Part shown: piece by piece, positions 11,291-22,822 of the stretch
Numbering within the stretch: the stretch's first letter is position 1
Layout of the letters: every line of letters begins with the position of its first letter
Assembly: GCA_037447655.1 (NCBI GenBank)
Contig: JBBHKE010001200.1
Location: 1 to 56,321, forward strand
Reading direction: 5' to 3'
From: Zygnema cylindricum
Lineage: Eukaryota; Streptophyta; Zygnematophyceae; Zygnematales; Zygnemataceae
Length of the DNA: 56,321 bases
Position numbers and translations under genes: made by a program
The notes under the pieces: model-generated
Database searches by the model: none
The model's input: only the letters and a program-made list of their open reading frames with translations
What the model was told of the DNA's origin: nothing

Positions 11291-11593
11291 GACACACCGC
11301 CTACCGCCTATATAAGGCTTCGCAGAGGGGCGAACAACATTCCCTTATTTATATACTGATGGAACTACGAAAGCCTGACGCGCGCATAGAAAATATTTCT
11401 GTACGGAGATTGCGGGTTGATGAATTGAAAATATTCGTCTTGAATAGTTTGTAAAATTTTGACACGCGACATTTTACGTACGGAAAAGTGGAATTCGTAT
11501 CGGAACGTAATGCAGCATGTTCTGTTGTCGGGACGTAGAAGTTAAGCGTCGCACCGGAAAAGCTAAGCGTTTTCAGTTACAGGGTGGTTATGC
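11291..11593. other. Spacer between minisatellite and MITE
   Basis: No gene or repeat recognised. A TATATAAGGC word at about 11310 looks like a TATA box but no gene follows it. Confidence 0.4.
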
Positions 11594-11595
11594 TA

Positions 11596-12133
11596 CACCG
11601 TGAATCGTTATTCGCGTAAAGGTTTCTTTAGCGTGTAGGAACAATTAGCGTTATTTACGCTAATTGATAATTTGTTTTTTTTCAAAAAAAACATACATAC
11701 TGGATATTTACTTATACTAATTTGGATTTAAAAAAAATTAAACACCCGCCCCAAACTTGTTTACACTAATATAGGTTCTGTTCAAAATCTGACAAATTGT
11801 ACACAAATCGTACGTTCACACTGTCGAAATGCGGTTGCCGGACGAATATGTGAGAACGTGATTTTTGACGACCCGATTGCATCCCCTTTTTAGAGCGTAT
11901 ATTCTCATGCGTCCGTGGTTGCTAAAACCCATTAAATATACTTTCTCACTTAAAAAGGTACATTTTTGTACGGTCTGACACCAACCGTACAACACTCTAT
12001 TTAGATGATAAAAATTGGAAAAGAACCCTAAATGGCGTAAAAGAAAAACCATAATAATTTATGCTATTTAAGAATTTGGGGGAAAAAAAGGTACCTTAAA
12101 TAGCGTCCATTACGCCAATACCGATTCACGGTG
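11596..12133. mobile_element. TA-duplicating MITE (long form), copy B
   Basis: It starts CACCGTGAATCGTTATTCGCG and ends CCGATTCACGGTG, with TA at 11594-11595 and 12134-12135. The interior is similar to the copy at 9183. It is the first of three elements set almost end to end. Confidence 0.88.
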
Positions 12134-12140
12134 TACTGTA

Positions 12141-12677
12141 TACCGCGAATCGTTATTAGTGTCAAATTTTAAATAGTGTTGAAGAAAATTTACCGTAATT
12201 GATGCTAATTAAGAATTTGAAAATTTTTAAAAAAAGGTGTATTCTAATTTCGGCGTTTATGCTAATCTGTGAACAGCAAAAATGAAATATTCGTCGTACG
12301 ATTATATACATTAGTAAATGTATCCGTACAAAATATTAGAAATCGTACGCCGTGGCGAATTTAAAATATCCGTACATGCTATACTAGTTTACGTGTCAGA
12401 ATAATCCCGTTTTTTTAGCGCACGTTCCTATGCGTGCGCGTCTGATTTAATTCATTTTTTGTAAATTTTCACTTGAAAAGGTACAGTTATGTACGGTTGG
12501 ACATCGACCGTACACCACACTATTTATATTTTATTGTACTTTCGGGCTCTACTTTATTTTGTAAGGTACCTTAATTAACGTCAAGGAAAAATTAAAATCA
12601 TGTATCCTATTTGAAAAAAAAATCAAAATTTTAAGAACCCAAATTAGTGACTTTGACATTAATAATGATTCGCGGTG
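12141..12677. mobile_element. TA-duplicating MITE (long form), copy C
   Basis: It starts TACCGCGAATCGTTATTAG (first base altered) and ends GATTCGCGGTG. It is separated from copy B and from copy D by the same 7-bp string TACTGTA, counting the TA duplications. The interior matches copy A. Confidence 0.88.
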
Positions 12678-12684
12678 TACTGTA

Positions 12685-13183
12685 CACCGCGAATCGTAAT
12701 TAGAGTAATGAAAAAATTAGAGTACAAAAACTAAAAACAAATTAGAGTAATGAACGCTAATTTGTGTGATAGAGTTGTTTCAACTATGAAGTTTACTCTA
12801 ATTTATTTAAGTACTCTAATTTGGCAAGCTAATATCCTCTATTGTAAGTAAGGTATTCGTACAGAATTTGGCAAAACGTACATTTTATCGTCACTATGAC
12901 GTTTGCACTACGCGGTTTGTTAAAACGCAGTTGCATGATAATGGCTTGTATTAAATCATTATTTGTACTTTTTTACTTAATAAAGTACAATTTTGCACGG
13001 TCGGAGGTCTTTCGTACTCCACACTATTTAAAACGAACTTATATTAGAATTAAAAACGCTAATTAAACTTTACCTTAAATAGAATAATGAAAACATTAGA
13101 ATCATTTACTCTATTTCATGTGATAGAGTCGAAATTTCGAGCGACCGAATTAGAGTAATTTACTCTAATCACGATTCGCGGTG
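12685..13183. mobile_element. TA-duplicating MITE, copy D (divergent subfamily)
   Basis: The ends are CACCGCGAATCGTAATTAG and CTAATCACGATTCGCGGTG, with TA at 12683-12684 and 13184-13185. The inverted repeats match the family but most of the 499-bp interior is different, rich in TTAGAGTAATG words, so it is a distinct subfamily using the same ends. Confidence 0.85.
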
Positions 13184-13310
13184 TAGCAGATAAGACAGAA
13201 AAACTCATTGCAGTAAGTTTTCATGTAAATCACCCTTAACAAAGGACGAATCGATTTACAGTACGTCAAGGAAATCTGGAAATAATCTAATCATGTCGGA
13301 TTTCATAGTA

Positions 13311-13516
13311 CACCGTGAATCACTATTAGTGTTAATGTTTTTTCGTCTCTATAAACATCTTTTATCCGTACACGCATGTCGGCTTTTAGGTTAGACGGTC
13401 GCGATTGAAAGCTAAGATTTTCAGCTTCCAATTGACGGTCTCAAATTGAAAGTTGGAGAAAATTGTACGGAGAAAAGATGTTTTAAGTGTCGAAAATATA
13501 TTAACCCTCGATACAC
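13311..13516. mobile_element. TA-duplicating MITE (short form), copy G
   Basis: The left end is CACCGTGAATCACTATTAG with TA at 13309-13310. The right end is degenerate (CGATACACGGGG). The interior has an inverted pair around a GACGGTC core and resembles the element ending at 33714. Confidence 0.65.
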
Positions 13517-13710
13517 GGGGTAGTTGTACCTAAGGGAGGACCCGTGAAAGTAAACCTTAAAAGTAAAAACCAACCAGAATAACTGGCATTTTATTTTCGT
13601 AATAACTAATAAGCACTTCATTTTTCGTTTTATTTAATTTGAAGAAGTCTGCGTTTCGAAACATAATTGGTTAACTGACTAACTCAGAATCTGTGTCAAT
13701 GCCTTGAAAC
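13517..13710. other. Spacer
   Basis: Nothing recognised. Confidence 0.4.
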
Positions 13711-14016
13711 CATAGTTCAAAAGTAGGCGTTTTTTTGGTAGGCCTTTGGTCGGCGCCTTTATCGTAAGTTGTGTTACGGGCTTTTCATGTGATCTTCTTA
13801 AATCACTACTTTGATCAGAGACCGTCCGATCGTTCAAATCTGACGGTGTAAGTAAAACTTTTTGGTCCGAATGTTTTAATTGATCCAATTTTTGGTCCAA
13901 ATGTTTTAATTGGTCTGAATAGGTCCGAATACAATATGGGTCTTCAGGTCATATTGTATGTTTTGCATACAATAGGCATATTGTATGGGCCTACTTTCAC
14001 CTACTTTTGAACTATG
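13711..14016. mobile_element. hAT-type MITE, CATAGTTCAAAAGTAGG family, copy 2
   Basis: Inverted ends CATAGTTCAAAAGTAGGCG and CACCTACTTTTGAACTATG are flanked by a perfect 8-bp duplication CTTGAAAC (13703-13710 and 14017-14024). The 306-bp element has no coding frame. Confidence 0.92.
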
Positions 14017-14033
14017 CTTGAAACAAAACAAAA

Positions 14034-14088
14034 GATTGTATATCGAATATATCGAATATTGGCAATAGGTCCTCGATACCCAACACTA
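14034..14088. mobile_element. Right-end fragment of TAGTGTTGGG MITE
   Basis: The sequence ATTGGCAATAGGTCC followed by TCGATACCCAACACTA matches the right terminus of the family at 9740 and 39897. The left part is missing. Confidence 0.75.
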
Positions 14089-14320
14089 AAATATTGTATA
14101 ACATAGGACGCCACTCGTTTGACTATTGAGGATTTACTATTTACACTCCACATTTCAGCCTAGTTTCAGGGGAAATTGTACAGTTCGTACAGTCTTTTGG
14201 ATGTAATCTTCGTACGGTTCACCATAAAATTGTATGTTTGAGTGATTCACCCTCAGCGTCAGGGCAAATTTCTTCAGTGTAATCCAATCACCCTACCAAT
14301 ACATTATAAAGGAGATAAAG
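14089..14320. other. Spacer
   Basis: Nothing recognised. Confidence 0.4.
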
Positions 14321-14558
14321 CATAGTTCAAAAGTAGGCGAAAGTAAGCCCATACAATATGCCCTTATAACCATATTGTATTGGTCGCAAAATGAAAAAGA
14401 AAAGTAACAGGGTTGAGTTGCACATCGTTCGATAGAGAATTAAACGTCATCGGACGGTCGCCGATCAAAGTAGCGATCTAAGAAGATCACATGAAATGCC
14501 CATAATACAACTTGCGCCGACCAAAGGCCTACCATAAAAACGCTACTTTTGAACTATG
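14321..14558. mobile_element. hAT-type MITE, CATAGTTCAAAAGTAGG family, copy 3
   Basis: Both ends match the family, in the opposite internal orientation to the copy at 13711. A perfect 8-bp duplication AGATAAAG flanks it (14313-14320, 14559-14566). It lies about 400 bp upstream of the GRAS start codon, so it is in the likely promoter or 5'UTR. Confidence 0.92.
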
Positions 14559-14756
14559 AGATAAAGAATGTTCCTTCCAAAGTTCAAACAAAAAAAAGGA
14601 AAAAAAAAATCTACTGTATTTTTCCCTTCCATTTTCCCCTGCCACAGAATTCATGCTGCCGTTTTTATTGATTACCTCAATAATTTTCAGTCTTCACCTT
14701 TCAATTAGCAGCAAATACCTTTATCCAACTAATCAAATTTCAAAACCTTGTCTGAA

Positions 14757-14955
14757 TAATAATAATAATAATAATAAAAAACATCTCTACCATTACTGGA
14801 GCGCTTCGTTGAAAAGATTTTGCTTAAACTTTCATAGTGTTTCCGCAAAACCTCCCTTTCTGCAGCAATAATAATAATAATAATAAGAACTCTTAAAAAT
14901 TCTGCTTAAACTGTCAAAAAAGTATCTGCCAGAAACTCCCTCTTTGCAGCAGAAA
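14757..14955 (+). repeat. Tandem duplication in GRAS 5' leader
   Basis: Two copies of about 100 bp each begin with an AAT run (14757 and 14867) and end with CTCCCT, TTGCAGCA or similar directly before the start codon. The second copy ends at the ATG context GAAACCATGG. It looks like a recent duplication of the leader. Confidence 0.75.
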
Positions 14956-14957
14956 CC

Positions 14958-17900
14958 ATGGACAGGGCCCAGGGTCAGCAGCGGCAGGGAAGCTTCCTTA
15001 CGCCTCTGAGACCTGGAGGTGTGGTGACCAGCAGAGCGGGAGTTCCTAGTGACTTGGAGGCGAGGCTTCATTCAGTGTGGCTACGTTCACAGCTCAATGC
15101 TGCAGGCTCCAGAAACTTAGGTTTGTGCAGTTAACCTTCAGCCTGTCAAGCAATACTGTCAACTTATCAGCTTGTCAATATATCACTTTGTCAATGAACT
15201 TTGTCTACCAATCAGCTTGTCAATATACCAACTTTTGAATCAATGTTGTCAACCAATCAGCTTGCCAATCTATTAACTTGTCAATCAAAGCTGTCAACCA
15301 ATCAGCTTGTCCATCCTACGTTGACAACCAATCACTTTGTCAATCCTTTGTTGTCAACCAACAGTTTGTCAATCAATGTTGTCAGTCTATCAATCTGCCA
15401 ATCAATCAAACCAATCAGCTCAATCAGTGTTGGCAGGCAATCAGCTAGCCAAATCCTATGATTTGGACCAATCAGCTTACAGTCCAATGTTGTCAATCGA
15501 TCAATTTGTCAAAATGTTGTCGACCAATCAGCTTGCCAGTTTTATTTTTCAACCAATCAGTTGTCAATCCTATGTTGTTAACTAATTAGTTTGTCAATCC
15601 TTTGTTGTCAACCAATCAGTTTTTCGATCAATGCTGTCAATCACTCAGGGCATCAATCCTATCTCGTCAACCAGTCATCTAGTCATTCCTATGTTGTCAA
15701 CCAACCAGTTTGTCAATCAATGTTATTAACCAATCTGTTTGTCAATCCTTTATCGTCAACTAATTAGTTTGTCAATCCTATGTTGTCAAACTGTCGGTTG
15801 TTAATCAAGGTAGTTAACCCATCAGTTTGTCAATCTTATTTTGTCAATCAGTTACCTAGTCAATCCTATATTGTCAACCAATCAGGTTGTTAATTTAATG
15901 TTGTCAACCATTCTTTTAGTTTTCCTATGTTTTCAACGAATCATTTTGTCAACCAGTCACGTAGTCAATCCTACCTTGTCAACCATTCCGCATAACAATC
16001 CAGTGTCGTCAATTAATCAGTTTGTCAATCCAATGTTATCAACCAATCTCTGTTTGTCAATCCTGTGTTGTCAACCACTCAGCATGTCAGTCCTATGTTG
16101 TCAATCGATCGGTTTCTCAATTTTATGTTGTCAGCTAATTAATTTGCAATTCTATGTTTTCAATCAATCAGTTTGTCAATCAATGTTGGCAACCAATCTG
16201 TTTATCAATCCTCTTTTGTCAACCAGTCACCTTGTCCCTATATCGTCAACCAATCAGCTTATCAATTTAATGTTGTCAACCAATCAGTTTATACGATCCT
16301 ATGTTTTCAATGAATCAGTTTGTCAATCCTATGGTCTCAGCGAATCAGCTTGTCAATCAAACCAAACAGCTAGTCAATCCTTTTTGTGATTATATTTTTC
16401 TTGTTTTAGCCTTCAACGGCTTTAAGAAATTGGCACCTCGATGATGGTTAGAACTACCAATTTTGGAAACCTGGTGGTGTTTCAGGCATTTTAGTTCTCG
16501 AAAGTTATCTTTCAGCATGTTGTTTGTCAAAGGTCCCAAGGTGAAGGAGAAATTGACAAAAACACTTATAACTTCACCGTGCGTCCTTATTTTAATATTA
16601 CTTGCTCCAGTCATTGGTGTCACAAGCCATACTGTGTTCTTTTCTTTTTTGAAGGGAACATCTTGTCCTTGTAACACTACTAAATTATGTTACTATGACA
16701 TGAGAAGAAGACGGGCTTTGAAGGCATGGTTAAGTTGTTGGTGTTCGAAATGTTGTGTTATGGGTATGCATGTACCAAATTGTTGGATTTACCATCAAGG
16801 TATTTTTTGAAGCACCGGTCTTCTTGAAACGATGATATCGGAATTTGAGCTTGAGACTTCAGTTTGTGTTTTGGTTTATATTTTGTTTTTTGTCCCTGTT
16901 AAGCATTGTCCTTTCTCTTTCCCCCCTCTCCTTATGTCTCTCTCTCCCTCCCTTTTTGCACCATCTCCCATGGACAATTCTTTGTTACCTGTAGTTCTAT
17001 TTCAGCCACGGTTATGAATGCATATTCTAGCTTTCTCGTTTTCTCACTTCCCCCGTCTTTTGCTCCCTTCTCCAGCAACACCGCCATCTCTCCTGCCCTC
17101 TCTATTTTCTTTGACTTCTTTCTCTTAGGTTTGGTGGGCATACATCAAAGTGGCATTGTTTAGGAAATGTTTAGATGAAGTGTTATGCTTAGACTACAAC
17201 AGGTATGATGTTTTGAATAATATTTCAGCTACTCAAAATATGCTGGCAAAGGAACTCATAAGATTTTTTTCATGCGTTTTATGGCCATGTTTGGACGTAC
17301 GCTCGAAACATTATGGACAGTCACGGAAGATATTTAAAATAAATATTTTTTCTCTCCATCGTTGTTTAATTTGCAGGTAACTCCCCTCCAAGTATTCAGA
17401 CTCCAAATCCACCGCTTCAGTTTCCGCCGAGTCAACCAATCCAAGCCAGTCAACCGTCTTTGAATAAACCAGATTTACCTGAGCACAGTCAATCCAGTTC
17501 AAGTGAATACGCAGCAAGTAAATTACCTCAACCAATTCAATCGAATCAATCTAGTCAATTTATCCCAATTGGATCAAATCAACAACTCCCATCTACCAGC
17601 AAGCAATCACCGGATGCTCTATCGATTCCCGCGAAGAAGGTTGACTTAGCTTCTTCCTCCCAGTCATTAGGAGCTCAGGTAAATTCGGAATTGAATCCCG
17701 CCATTCATCAGCTTTGGTCAACTATGAGATCCTCGTCAGGAATGTCTATGAGCACAGAGGAGTCTCTGGCCTCTGCTGAAGGTTCCCTCGACTTACAGTT
17801 TATGCTCAATGTAAATGACCCAGGAGTAGGTCTGGATCTTCAGGATGAGGATTTGTTTAAGGGACTGGACGATCTTTCAGGAGCCTTTGAAGAATTGGAG

Positions 17901-20732
17901 CAGCTGGTTCCAGAAGGTCCTGGAGGTTTCCAGTCTCCAGTTTTGACCACATGTAATTTCACATCTCCTGCCCCAGTTGCAAATTCGCAGAATTTGACCG
18001 AGGAGCAGATGGCTTTTTTGCAAGAGTTTATTGACGATATGAAGGAGCAAGAATCGGTAACCGTGGGTGTAGAAAGGGAAAATGTTGGTCTTTGGAATGG
18101 AATTGCCCCACCGTCCTCGGAGCATCTTGATAAAGTGAAGGTTACTGAGGGTCAGGAAAGGATCATGGGCAAGAAAAGGGCGTTTATGGAACACGGAGAT
18201 GAAGCTTCTTCAGCTGAAAGTTCCGCTCACCGTTCTACTGTTCCCCGGACAAATTCGGCGCAGGCAGGAGCCCAAGCTGTAGCAATAGCAGGGGTAGCCA
18301 CTGCAGCTGAAGCAGCTACAGTTGGTCTTAATCCTGTCCACTTGCTGGTGGAAATTGCCCAGGCTCTTGTGAGAAGAGATCCCGGTAAAGCTCATAAGCA
18401 TTTAGAACAGCTTCATGGTGTTGCATCGATATATGGAGATGCTTCTCAAAGGCTGTCGGCATACTTTTTGGAAGGACTTATGGCGAGGATTTCGGGAGAA
18501 ATGCCGAAAGATCACAGGGCTCTTATTCAACCTTCAGTCTACCAAATGCCCGACTGCACACACCATGTGATGCACGCGTTTCAGGTGCGAGAATTAAATA
18601 AATAAATACGCAAATTGAAGAATTCTAAAAAACAGAAGAGTATTTTCGATACGGCCCTTGGGATATGGTTTTACATATGACTATATTTTGTTTTCGGGTA
18701 TGTATGGGGTTCTAGCGTGCAGGCATTGGTCGCAGCTACTCCGTATTTAACTTTTGGACAAGTGGCTGTGAATTGCTCTCTTTTGGAGTCCTTTGCGGGA
18801 GCTAAGAGAGTCCATATTATTGATTTCGGAATCGGCCATGGCCTTCAGTGGCCTCCTCTATTTCAAGCTCTTGGAGTGCGTCCTGGAGGAGCTCCACATG
18901 TCAGATTGACAGCCATTGATCTGCCAACACATGGTTGGAAGCGAGCCTATTGTATTGAGGAAACAGGGTTACGTCTGAAAGTGAGCTGACATCTGAATAA
19001 GATTACACCTTAGTTAGATCACACTTAAATGGAATCATACCTGAATAAGATCATAGATTGCACCTGAACTTGATCATGTGTGAATAAGTTCATACATGAC
19101 TCTGAACATACCTGAATAAGGTTACACCTGAATAAAATGTTACCTGAATAAGTTTATACCCGAGTATGATTGCACTTGAATAAGATTACACTTGAATAGG
19201 ATCACAGCCGAAGTTCCTGATAAGTGAAGGTTTGTTTTTGATTGTGTGTCAAATTTGTAGTCTAGTTATGCTATTGTTCATTATACATGCTTTGCTTTCT
19301 TTTTTTGTTTGCAAAATGTTCCAGTACATAGTGAAACCCTGAGTGATTTAACTTGATACGCTAACTTGGACATGGAGAGGAGTGATTCTAGTCCTTTCTT
19401 GATCAGGTCTTTTATGCCTTTCGAAAAAACCCTATGAATGTTCAATAGTTGGTTTCCGCTCGCAATTTTTTTTGTGTGACACGTGAGCAAAGAGGCATGC
19501 CGTTGAGCAGATGATTATAGAAGTTCTTTATTGAGGTTCCTACACCCTGCTAAAAGAAATTTTGGGCTCTAGAATGTTGACCAATGAAAGTGCCAAACAT
19601 TTTTGCAGGACGTGGCGAAACAACACCTCATCGAGTTAGAGTATCATCCTATTCCCTCTCGTCTCGAAAATGTTCTTCCTGAACACATTGAATTAAGAGA
19701 GGGAGAAATAGTGGCGGTCAATTGTTCCTTGAGACTTCACCAGCTTCTAGATGAGACTGCCACACCGAGCAACCCTCGCCAGGCCGTTTTACGTACTATT
19801 CGAGCTTTAAATCCCTCTATTTATACTGTCGTTATTCAGCAGACAAATCAAAATTCACCCTTCTTTCTCTCGCGATTTTATGAAGCGCTCTATTACTACT
19901 CTGGTCTATTTGACGCCATGGATGCTTCAGTTCCGGAGCATTCTCCAGAGAGGCTTGTTTTTGAACAGCAGGTTTTGGGGAAACCGATTGTGAATGTTGT
20001 GGCCTGTGAGGGCCAAAACCGAGTAGAAAGACAGGAATCTCTTTGTCAATGGCAGGCGAGGATGAGGAATGCTGGATTTCGGCAACGGCCGTTGAGTACG
20101 AATGTAACTGGCATTGTTCAGGAGCTTCTTACGACGTAAGCTTCTTTTTTTTGGTTTTATACCGATGCATTTGGATTTGCAGCAAGATATGGAGTTTGCG
20201 TTTTATTGCTGTCAGCTCGCAAGCCACAGTATTTTTATAGTTTTAATGTGAAATTTGTATACGGTTACCCCATACTATCTGTGTATTGCATCGTATAATA
20301 CGCTTATAGTATAGTGTAACCGGATATAGCGTTTCCTATTATTTTTGCACATTTGAACTATGGTATTTGTGCACCTCTTTATGTAGAAGATTTTGGGATA
20401 GATATTTTTGAGTAAGCTGGCATTGCTGTGATTCGCAAGGATGTATGCTGACTTCTTACCGGGAGCGAACCTAAGGATACATGCAATCGTATTTCACAGG
20501 TTTGCTATTTATATTTTCAACTCTCTGTTTGGGGTGGGACCTATAAGATTTAGGATCTGGAGTAGACAAAATTTTCTTTTCTTCAAGGATTTCTTAGCGG
20601 TTATTTTCCACTGTTTCGTGCAGATACCGTTCAGGTTACGGTCTTCGAGTGCATGATGAAGCCAGTCTCATGTTGACGTGGCAGAATGTACCTTTGCTGG
20701 CCATGTTTACATGGGAACCGGACACCACGTAG
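14958..20732 (+). CDS. GRAS-family transcriptional regulator, five exons
   Basis: Exons 14958-15120, 17377-18584, 18723-18980, 19609-20135 and 20624-20732 all have GT-AG borders and compatible phases (1, 0, 0, 2) and join into 755 codons including TAG. The order of GRAS motifs is intact: leucine-rich region LLVEIAQALVRR (about residues 372-450), VHIID at 487-491 in FGIGHGLQWPPLFQAL, LRLHQLLDE, PFFLSRFYEAL (about 627), VERQES, and a SAW-type end in exon 5 with WQNVPLLAMFTWEP. GRAS proteins are plant nuclear regulators of development, light and hormone signalling. The roughly 370-residue N terminus is rich in Ser, Gln and Pro and shows no DELLA motif that I can see. By eye the PFYRE region is closest to LISCL/SCL types, but the subfamily is uncertain. 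The start has a good AACCATGG context; the first exon is supported by phase only. Confidence 0.88.
15121..17376 (+). other. GRAS intron 1 (2,256 bp)
   Basis: Donor TTAG|GTTTGT and acceptor TTTGCAG|GTAAC join in phase 1. The first 1.25 kb is a CCAAT-bearing minisatellite. The remaining kilobase (about 16383-17376) is ordinary AT- and T-rich sequence. The 115-codon frame at 16463-16810 inside it has no recognisable domain. Confidence 0.8.
15128..16382. repeat. 30-bp minisatellite with CCAATCA cores inside GRAS intron 1
   Basis: About 40 imperfect units close to TTGTCAACCAATCAGTTTG followed by TCAATCCTATG run for 1.25 kb. Nearly every unit keeps CCAATCA or a one-base variant, the core of the NF-Y (CCAAT) site. 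The unit length, a multiple of 3, keeps long frames open (for example 15841-16389), which I treat as artefactual. It sits within the first intron of the GRAS gene. Confidence 0.9.
18985..19215. repeat. Minisatellite in GRAS intron 3
   Basis: About ten degenerate copies of a 17-20 bp unit near CCTGAATAAGATTACAC start a few bases after the donor of intron 3 (18981-19608). The unit is unrelated to the array in intron 1. Confidence 0.75.
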
Positions 20733-20736
20733 AACG

Positions 20737-21070
20737 GCAATCTTTAACAATCTTTCACATGGAAACCATAGTATAACCACCTTTCACATGGAAACCATAG
20801 TATAACCACCTTTCACATGGAAACCATATTATAACAACCTTTCACATGGAAACCATAAAATAGCTACCTCTCACATGGAAACTATAGAATAACAAACCTT
20901 TAACATGGAAACCATAGTCTAACGATCTTTCACATGGGAGCCAGACTTCACTTACAACGACAATCTTTTACATAAACACTGGACACAACCTGAATGGTAA
21001 TCTTCAGCATGAGAACTGGACTTAGCCTAACATGTTAATTTCTCACATGGGGAACGGAGACTTAACCTGG
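20737..21070. repeat. 28-bp minisatellite in GRAS 3' flank
   Basis: Units near CACCTTTCACATGGAAACC followed by ATAGTATAA start four bases after the GRAS stop codon and become degenerate towards 21060. They probably lie in the 3'UTR. No poly(A) signal could be singled out. Confidence 0.8.
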
Positions 21071-21540
21071 CACGTCGAAGTTATTTTTCATGTTTAAGGT
21101 TTTATGTTTTTTTAATCCAATTTCTTGTAGACGTCATCGAGCATTGATAGCATGATGATGAGGGTGTATTTAAAAGGTATAGGTTTTTACCGGGTAAGTG
21201 TTTATTTCCGGTTTGGGTAATACTGAAGACTTCCTAAAAAATAAACTTGACCACTTTTTCATTGATTGTGTCCGTAGAAAGAGAACAGGTTAATTGAAGT
21301 GGTCGAGTATACGCGTTTATCTTGTACATGTTTGTTTAAATTTCTTTCGAATTTTACCGAGGCAAAGTGTGACGTATCATTTTTGATTTGAATACACTTA
21401 TATCCAGTAGATTTAGAGCCAATATGTGACCTGTTTGTTTGAATAATGGTTTTGCTTGCTGGAATACTTTTCGGTACTTTTCTTTTTTTTCCCTCGTCCA
21501 GAGTACAAAGGTGATATTAAGATTTTTTCAGATAAAAGCT
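21071..21540. other. Gene-free spacer
   Basis: Nothing recognised downstream of the GRAS 3' repeats. Confidence 0.45.
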
Positions 21541-22060
21541 ATAATGGTTCATACCACAGGTTTGATATGCAAAAACAGTTGGAAAAGCTATATGTTGTTT
21601 CTTTGAACAGTATGCGTACTGTATGTGGTTGGCCATATGGTACGTAGTACGAGTACTATACAAGGTAACAATATATAGTGCTTCCAATTGTTTTTGTTTA
21701 TTAAACCTATGGCTCAAACTGATCAAAGTGTCAAGGAGTATGCGTACTATATGTGGAAAACCGTGTGGTACACGTATTAAAGATACTAACAGTATAAAGC
21801 GTTTCCAATTGTTTTCGCCCATTTCACCCATATTTCAATTTGATCAAAGTATCAAAAAGTATGCCTGTGGATAAAAGTTAAAATGGTTCAAACCATAAGT
21901 TTAACTGTGTAGTATGAGCACTATACAAGGAAACAATATATAGTGTTTTGTTTTTTCGCTCATTAAGAAACCATAAAGTATGCATACTATACATGAAAAC
22001 AACATATAGCGTTTCCAACTGTTTTCACTCATAAAAGCCCATGATTTTAACTGACTAACG
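21540..22060. repeat. Degenerate ~130-bp tandem repeat
   Basis: Four to five diverged units share AGTATGCGTACTATA and AGTGTTTCCAATTGTTTT words. They are AT-rich and non-coding. Confidence 0.65.
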
Positions 22061-22139
22061 TAGTAGGGTTTAACTCTACTCCTGAAGAAATAACTATTTT
22101 AAAATTCTATGTATCGACAATGTAGATTGGGATCGAAAC

Positions 22140-22335
22140 CTAAAAGGGCGTTTTTTTTTTTTTTTTTTTTTTGGAAAGAAGGTATAAAAGGAGAGAAGGA
22201 TGAGGGAAGAGGAGAAGGGGGAGAGGGAGAAGGAACGGGAGAAGAGAGAAGGAGGAGGGGAATGGGAAGGAGCAGGGGAAGAGAGAAGGGGAAGAGGGAG
22301 GAGGGGGGGAGGAGGAGAGGACGGATTTCTTTCAC
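22140..22335. repeat. Poly(T) run followed by GA-rich tract
   Basis: A T run of about 22 (22150-22171) is followed by a roughly 150-bp purine tract. Open frames here are Glu/Gly/Arg or Pro/Ser runs and not genes. Confidence 0.8.
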
Positions 22336-22822
22336 CGAGGGTTGCTCATTTGTTGGTGAAAACTTTATCCCTCCTCGTGGGAAGGCGTCCAATGACAACT
22401 TATATTCGCACGACCAATATGAGAAAGACCATTCCTCTATTAAAGTCTCCTAGGTTTGAACACATAAAATAATAACAATAATAATACTTCTCCTTCCTAA
22501 TATTATATGATACTCTTCTTCCTCCAACTTAGACACAACTGTAATAGCAACCACATCTCCCTACATTTTTGAAGAGGAGTTGTACATCCCCTATTTTTTT
22601 AGAGCATGTCGATCGTTTCCTTTTTTTTATTTGTTGTGATCTCGACCTTCTCTCCCCTATAAAGCTTTCGATCTTGGAACCAAAACCCATATGACATATC
22701 CCCTCCGAATTGCACTAGTGTTTTTGGAGCGCCTCCCCGAAGTTGAGCTATGCTCATCTTTATTTGCTAGAGGCTAACTTGTAACCTCCCGTCCCTTAGG
22801 CATTAAGTCTTGTTCCACTGTT
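22336..22822. other. Gene-free spacer
   Basis: No gene or element end recognised. Confidence 0.45.

Noticed and set aside
15841-16389. 182-codon frame in the CCAATCA array
   Set aside because: It lies in a GRAS intron and is produced by the 30-bp unit, with degenerate unit-by-unit translation.
16463-16810. 115-codon frame in GRAS intron 1
   Set aside because: No recognisable domain, no splice link in phase needed, and an overlapping minus frame of similar length.
22109-22472. Glu/Gly/Arg-rich frames
   Set aside because: Products of the GA microsatellite.
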